DNA of 26,055 nucleotides from Stephanodiscus triporus (taxonomy: Eukaryota; Bacillariophyta; Thalassiosirophyceae; Thalassiosirales; Thalassiosiraceae): contig JALLAZ010000727.1 of the NCBI GenBank assembly GCA_036939755.1, positions 1-26,055 of the forward strand, given 5' to 3'. Under the pieces are notes generated by a model. The model searched no databases, was not told the origin of the DNA, and saw only the letters and a list, made by a program, of their open reading frames with translations. Each line of letters opens with the position of its first letter. Position 1 is the stretch's first letter. This document shows, in pieces, positions 20,619 to 26,055 of the stretch. A program made the position numbers and the translations under genes.

Positions 20619-21153
20619 CTATTTGTCAACGCTTATGCCCAAATCCCTCCGAATCACTTTCCCCAGCGCGCTAAAAAATCCGAGTATTCCCCCCAAGGGC
20701 CTTTGCGGCGGTTCCAACGCGCCGCCGCCGCCGCCGACCCCCCCCCCAGCACGCGACGACGACGACGACGACGACGATGCGAAATTCCTGGCGCTGCTCG
20801 TCGAGTATGCCGCCCGGGTGGCCCTCTTGTGCAATTCGTCCATCTGGACGTTCACGTGCTCGAGGCCCTCCTTCTTGAATTTCTGAACGTGACGATCGGC
20901 GTGTACCGCCATGCGCTGGAACGTCTTGGATTCCGCCAGTCCCTTGACCAATAATTCCTGCACGCGCGACGTAATACGTGTGTGTGGGGGGAGGAGGAGG
21001 GGGTCGTTGAATGTGAGACACGGACGAATCAAAAATAATATCACGTCCCACCGCGCACCAACGCGACTCTATCCTTGAAGATGGCCAACAACAAAAAACG
21101 ACACTACTTACATTGGCAATGTAATGGGCAACCCGCTGGACAAATTGATTCAT
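20619..21153 (-). CDS. Small conserved-looking protein of unknown function
   Basis: There are two exons on the minus strand, 21153-21112 (14 codons) and 20957-20619 (112 codons plus TAG), joined in phase 0 over a 154-base intron (GTAAGT donor, GTGCAG acceptor). The product is 126 residues. The N-terminal half is an ordered-looking, probably helical segment (MNQFVQRVAHYIAN, then ELLVKGLAESKTFQRMAVHA) ending in MDELHKRATRAAY. A Ser run and a Gly-rich linker follow (SSSSSSSS, GGGVGGGGG), then a short C-terminal helix (GGILGFFSALGKVIRRDLG) that could associate with a membrane. I do not recognise the family. The first exon is assigned because its ATG, donor and phase fit and because the VQRVAHYIAN-ELLVKG junction reads as one helix. 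The gene is divergent from the arginyl-tRNA synthetase gene and may share its promoter. Confidence 0.72.
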
Positions 21154-21414
21154 CCTTTATGAATATAAGCGTTGCGAAGAGCAGTTGCTTGGATTGATGG
21201 CCGCTGATCGGAGGTTTCTTTTCGGAGGGCCTCTGATTTAATTAAGGGGGCTAACCTCCCCCCCCCCCCCCAAGCCTAAAACAAACGGACGACGTCCAGG
21301 AAAACCTGTCCGTAGGTCATTCTATTCATAGGAATTCAGTATCTACAGCTCTCTTCGTCTCTCCTCTCTCTGTCCACAAACCATAAAATAGTAGAATAGG
21401 CGCTCAATAACATC
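21154..21414. promoter_or_regulatory. Shared divergent promoter region with C14 tract
   Basis: The 261 bases between two divergent start codons must contain both 5' ends. A C14 run (21258-21271) and a CT-rich stretch (21349-21372) are the only notable sequences. No TATA-like element can be assigned with confidence. Bidirectional activity is inferred from geometry. Confidence 0.4.
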
Positions 21415-21611
21415 ATGTCGGTCGACGACGGAGGGGAGAAGGCGATGACGGGAGAAGCGGGAGGAGGAGGAGGAGGACCGTCGAAGAAGGAGCTCAAGAA
21501 GCTCGCGAAGAAAGCGGAGAGGGAGGCCGCCAAGGCGGGGGGCGGCGTTGCGGCGGGCGGCGCGGCGAAGGCCGACGTCCCCCCCCCGACGCCCCCGCCG
21601 CCGCCCCCTCC

Positions 21612-21645
<34 letters not shown>

Positions 21646-24233
21646 CCAAGGCGAGTCCCCCGGCGTACCGCCTGATCAACGTCCCGGCGGACTACGCGTC
21701 CGACTCGTGCACCCTCAAGGCGTGTCTGGCGTCGGTCCTGTACGGCGTGCCGCTCCTCCCCGCCTCCTCCGCCACCGCGGCCGCCGCCGTCGACCTGCCG
21801 TTCGTCAGGGGACCGGCGCTGGTGCACGATCAGGGCACGGGAATCGTCGCGCATCATTCGACGGCGGTGGCGTTCGGCGGCAACGGCATGCTCAGGGCGC
21901 TGGCGCTGATCGCCGCCCCGACCGCGCGCGAGCTAGACGCGGCGACGGACGACTGGCTGGAGTTCGAACGACTCGAGCTCCGTCCGGCGTTGACGAAGTC
22001 GAAATCGACCGCCGCCGCCCTCTCCAGAATCGAATCGGCCCTGTCGGTGGCCGGGGGAGGGAGCGTCGTGCCGCGGGGGTGGGGGTCGGGAGGAGGGGGG
22101 TCGGTCGGCGGCTCCGGGCCAACGTTCGCGCCGTCGGCCGCCGACGTCGCCATCGCGCTGACCCTCGCGCTCTGCCGTCGTCGCGATCCGTCGTCGTCGT
22201 CGTCGTGGTCGACGGCCGTGCGGTCGTACGTCGACTCGATCGCGGGCGAATCCCGCCTCGCCGACGCCGCGTCGCTCGCTGCGTCGCTCGCTCCTCCACC
22301 CCCCCCGCCCCCGTTCGACTCGTCCGATGATCCGTCATTGCTCCGCGCCGCGTCGGCCGTGTTCGCCGCCGCGATCGAGTCTATCGTTCCCGGAGCGATC
22401 GCTCTCGGGGGGGGGGGGTCGGACGCGGCGGCGCGGGCGTTCCGATGCAAGGACGTAAGGCACGGCGATTACCAGTGCAACGCGGCGATGTCGCTCTTTA
22501 AGAGGCTCGAGGCGTCCGGATCGCTGCCGCCGGGCGTGGATAGTCCCCAGGACCTCGCGCGCCTCGTCGCGGACGCGGTGGGGGGTATGACCGAAAAGGA
22601 AAATCCCGTCCTATGCGAGCCGAGCGTCAACGGTCCGGGCTTCGTCATGTGTCGGGTGAGGTCGTCGTTCCTTGAGGACGGCGTGAACGACATCGTCAGG
22701 GACGGCGCGCCGACGAGGCCCAGGCGATACGTGGGGGGGGGCACCGACTCCCCCCCCTCCTCCTCCTCCTCCCCCTCGGACAACGTCGTCGTGGTCGACT
22801 TCTCTAGCCCGAACATCGCCAAGGAAATGCACGTGGGACACCTCCGGTCGACCATCATCGGCGAGTCGGTGTGTCGCATACTCGAATACGTGGGGATGGA
22901 CGTCAGGCGGGTGAACCACGTGGGGGACTGGGGGACCCAATTCGGGATGCTAATACAGTACCTGAAGGAGGAGTACCCGGACGTAAGCTACGGCGGCAAC
23001 GACGACGGCGAAGGGGACGGCGATAAGGGATCGGGCATGCCCAACATCACCGACCTAACGGAATTCTACAAGAACGCGAAACGACGATTCGACGAATCGC
23101 CCGATTTCAAGAAGATCAGCCAGCTGAACGTCGTCAGGCTCCAGGCCGGGGACGAGGAGTGCCTCCGGATTTGGAAGGTCCTGTGCGACGTCAGCCGGCT
23201 GGAGTTCGAGAAGGTGTACAGGAGGCTTGACATATCCGTCGAGGAGTGCGGCGAGTCGTTTTACAACGACAAGATCCCCGCCGTGATCGACGAGTTCGAG
23301 ATGCGGGGGATGATTAGCGTCGAGGACGGCGGCGCCAAGTGCGTCTTCGTGCCGCATTCCAAGGTGCCACTCATGCTACAGAAGAGCGACGGGGGGTACG
23401 GGTACGATTCCACCGACATGGCCGCGATAAGGTACCGTCTCGACGTCCTCAGGGCGCGTCACCTCGTTTACATCACCGACTTCACCCAGGCGGATCACTT
23501 CAAGATGGTATTCGCCGCGGCGAAGAAGATCGGTTGGGTGACGGATGGCGTCCATCGGCTGGATCACATCGGCTTCGGGACCGTGCAGGGCGAGGATGGG
23601 AAGCGTTTCAAGACCCGCAGTGGTGACACCGTCCGCCTCGTCGACCTTCTCGACGAGGCTGTATCGAGGATGGAGTCGAGCCTCAGGGAGCGCGCGACCG
23701 AGGGGAGGGCGAACATATCCGAGGACGAGGTGCACGAGACTGCGTGCGCGATGGGGTACGGCGCCGTCAAGTACTTCGATCTGCGTCGGAATCCCACGTC
23801 CAATTACGTATTCTCATACGACCGGATGCTCGACACGAAAGGAAACACGGCTATCTACCTGCTTTACGCTCACGCTCGGCTGGAGTCCATCGTGACGAAA
23901 GGCAAGGCCGATCACGGGATAGATGTCGACGCGATGATGGCCGGGGATGGCGGCAAGCCTCGAATAGTACTCTCGCACAAATCCGAGCGCAATCTGGCAC
24001 TCCACCTTCGATTCTTCGCCGACTCCATCGAAGAAACGTTGAAGGACCTCTTCCCGTATCACATCTGCGACTTCGTGTACGACCTGTCAATAGCGGCGTC
24101 AGAGTTTGTGACCCAGTGCAAGGTGCTTGGCAGTCCCGAGATGGAGAGTCGGCTTTTGCTGTGCCGTGCGACGGCCATCACGATGAGGCAGTGCTTCGAT
24201 TTGCTGGGCATCCGTCACGTCATGAGGATTTAA
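21415..24233 (+). CDS. RARS: Arginyl-tRNA synthetase, cytosolic eukaryotic type
   Basis: This class I synthetase charges tRNA-Arg. The ATG at 21415 opens an Ala/Lys-rich leader (KKELKKLAKKAEREAAK), typical of eukaryotic appended N-termini. The main frame runs from about 21590 to the TAA at 24231-24233. Its first part (AYRLINV...TARELDAATDDWLEF) resembles the GST-like helical extension found on some synthetases. Next come the ArgRS additional domain (GDYQCNAAMSLF, region near 22460-22650), the catalytic core with HVGH at 22830-22841, VNHVGDWGTQFGMLI, a GKRFKTRSG segment in place of a classic KMSK, and the anticodon-binding helices ending CRATAITMRQCFDLLGI. The 21415 frame and the main frame differ by two bases. 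Either the C9 run at 21579-21587 carries an indel, or a 74-base intron (21577-21650) with an atypical GTCCCC donor is removed, giving 914 residues. Long in-frame G runs (G12 at 22407-22418) code for Gly. Confidence 0.9.
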
Positions 24234-26055
24234 TCGGCTGATATAGATGAATTACCCTACTTACATTGATAATGTTCCTGTGCTATGGTGCATCCATTTC
24301 GTTCCTCAAGTTTGTTTTCCCCCTCCCCTTGCAACATTTTTGGAGCAAAACACCCCTCCCTAGACTGCTTGAAGTGACCGTAACAATAGTCTTCACAATT
24401 TGGAGTGTCATACTTAAGGGTGCTGAAATTGTTGAGCATGTTATCTGTCATCGTCACATGTCTCTTCTTCAGGTGCAAAAGTGGCGAGGAAGTGAGCATT
24501 AACTAAGCTCTGTTCTAAGGACCAAGGACATAACAATACACACCATCCTTGTGTCCAGGCAAACACAAGAGAAAAATCACCAGTGGATTCCCGCATTGCA
24601 AATGCTGAAATGAACTCAGGTAAATCAAGGCGGATATTGGAAGGGCAAAATGCAAGTCTGCGAGTGTAAAGCAGTAAAAGAACAATCTTTGAAAAACACT
24701 ATGTCAACCAGGGAGGAATGACAAATGACCTTGAATCCAACCAACACACCATTGTCCTCCTCATGCATTGCCTACCTGTCAATGTTCTTCCCAAGCACTT
24801 CTCAAATATTTTCATCAAGTACTTGCACATTCATCAAAAGAGAGTCAAAAACAAGATTGCCTTCATGGGTGGAGTTCATAACCAGTCAACATGCTGACCT
24901 GGCATTGAACTGCTTACAAACTGCTTCAATTGTGCTATCATTGATATTGATGATACTGAATGATTAATGAGTCGTGGACAAGCTGTCAAGAGAATGGCTG
25001 GCCAAGAAGAAGGCTTGTGTGCAACTTTTGTTTTTGTATGGCTCTTCATTGAGTAGTTTTCTTCATTGTCCATCGCCTGCTTTTCATCTTTCATGATCAG
25101 ACCATTCATGATAGAGACATATTTTTATCTGCATTGGTTATGTCATATCACTCCTCAAACAGGTGAACTCATCCTTGCATCAGCACCCCTTCGATTGGGG
25201 GGATCCAAGATGGCTCACATAATATAATAATAATAACAATAATTTTATTCACTACCATGCTTACGTGCCAAAGCATTAAGTTTGCTAGCAGGAGAATAGG
25301 AGGTGGTACGGAGATAAGTATGTTTGTGCACATGTTCAGTAGAGGATGGGTAGAGGCCGTATGCCACAAAGAGGGGATTGTCTGTCCCCGTGGAATCTGT
25401 TGAATGATCTCCACCCAGGAGAAGGTCATGATACCAGCCAACATTTACATCCTCAAAGTTGGATGAAAGAGGAGTTCGGTGATGTTGAAGTAGATTGTTT
25501 GAAGAATATTTATTCAATCTTGTCCTGAATGGAGAGATTTGCATAGTGTAGTACATAGATGGCAGCAGCATTTTGTTTGACAAGATGAAGATTGTCACTT
25601 ATGCCCAGGGGAAGGTGCTGGAGGGCTGTGTCAGGGATGATCATGCCACCATTGAAGGTGGTAGTCAACCAAAAATAAAAGGTGTTGTTGGCCACACAAG
25701 CGGGTGAGATGAGAGATGAGTTGATGATGGGTGAGGGCAAGATTGCTGGGTGGACTGCCCAAGTTGTGGCGGACCACATCATTTTGTCCCCATACTTTGG
25801 AGATTGGTGATGATTTTGGCTGTGAGGGTATCTACGCCTAGTAGTAGGAGGAGGGAAAACAGGCAAGCATTCGTGCAGAGGCACCTCGCCTCCCTTCTGT
25901 ACTTGTCACTTACATGGCAAGAGCGCAGAAGATTGCATGCTTCATTAGGCTCAGGTTATGTCATCATGTCGATTGTGTCCATCTTGACTTGTTTTAGACT
26001 CACAGGATTATCCCTGGAGAGAACTTTGACAAAGTGCAAGTTGGCAATGGGAGGG
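24234..26055. other. AT-rich region without a supportable gene
   Basis: Composition drops sharply after the synthetase stop. Three open frames were examined. One on the plus strand at 24670-24897 reads like protein (HTIVLLMHCLPVNVLPKHF, ATG at 24718). Two overlapping minus-strand frames, 25510-25884 and 25245-25598, also read plausibly (AAAIYVLHYANL; GWYHDLLLGGD) but are broken by stops, lack matching splice sites and show no domain I recognise. They could be remnants of a mobile element or exons of a gene extending past the window. An AAT microsatellite lies at 25221-25243. Confidence 0.5.
25221..25243. repeat. AAT microsatellite
   Basis: This short ATAATATAATAATAATAACAATAAT-type tract lies in the gene-poor right end of the window. 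Confidence 0.8.

Noticed and set aside
20378..20674. 98-codon plus-strand frame with a true ATG and hydrophobic start
   Set aside because: It reads through a C16/CA microsatellite and overlaps the 3' end of the opposing gene, with no recognisable domain.
21548..22330. 260-codon Arg-rich frame overlapping the synthetase
   Set aside because: It is an out-of-frame reading of the GC-rich synthetase 5' region; the overlapping frame matches ArgRS.
25245..25884. Two overlapping minus-strand frames that might be exons of one gene
   Set aside because: No donor/acceptor pair joins them in phase and no family is recognised; they may be remnants of a mobile element, but that cannot be supported.

Overview
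The window is nuclear DNA of a protist, most likely a diatom or close stramenopile. The basis is short GT-AG introns (16 modelled, 70 to 154 bases, donors mostly GTAAGN, GTGAGN or GTACGT), GC-rich exons between AT-rich intergenic stretches, and protein families typical of heterokont algae. This assignment is inference; there is no rRNA or other phylogenetic marker here.

Layout from left to right. (1) 1-1221: non-coding, with small hairpins and two identical CCACGTGAG boxes. (2) 1222-4626 (+): a two-exon gene for a Gln-rich protein carrying three zinc-finger-like C-x2-C...H-x3-C modules. (3) 5180-5572 (-): a small two-exon gene for a MinE-type division-site protein. (4) 5706-7227: a repeat-filled element with long imperfect terminal inverted repeats, lying between the divergent MinE and peroxidase genes. 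(5) 7280-12704 (+): a five-exon gene for a 1689-residue fusion protein (animal-type haem peroxidase, DOMON, cytochrome b561, cytochrome b5, FAD/NAD(P) reductase with an inserted DEP domain). (6) 12705-13871: intergenic, with a possible Copia-type remnant, a run of hairpins and a 54-bp tandem duplication. (7) 13872-19922 (+): a ten-exon ATRX-like SNF2 chromatin remodeler with an N-terminal ADD domain and a C-terminal CW zinc finger. (8) 20619-21153 (-): a small two-exon gene of unknown function, divergent from (9) 21415-24233 (+), cytosolic-type arginyl-tRNA synthetase, whose 5' end has an apparent frameshift at a C9 run. (10) 24234-26055: AT-rich sequence with no supportable gene.

The genes do not form one pathway. 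The most striking is the 7280-12704 fusion. It places an NAD(P)H-oxidising reductase, a soluble b5 haem, a transmembrane di-haem b561, a DOMON haem domain and a peroxidase domain in one chain. That is a layout analogous to DUOX but with a b561 core instead of a NOX core. All exon models were derived by hand from splice signals and reading-frame phase; every joined reading frame is an exact multiple of three, except at the 5' end of the arginyl-tRNA synthetase.
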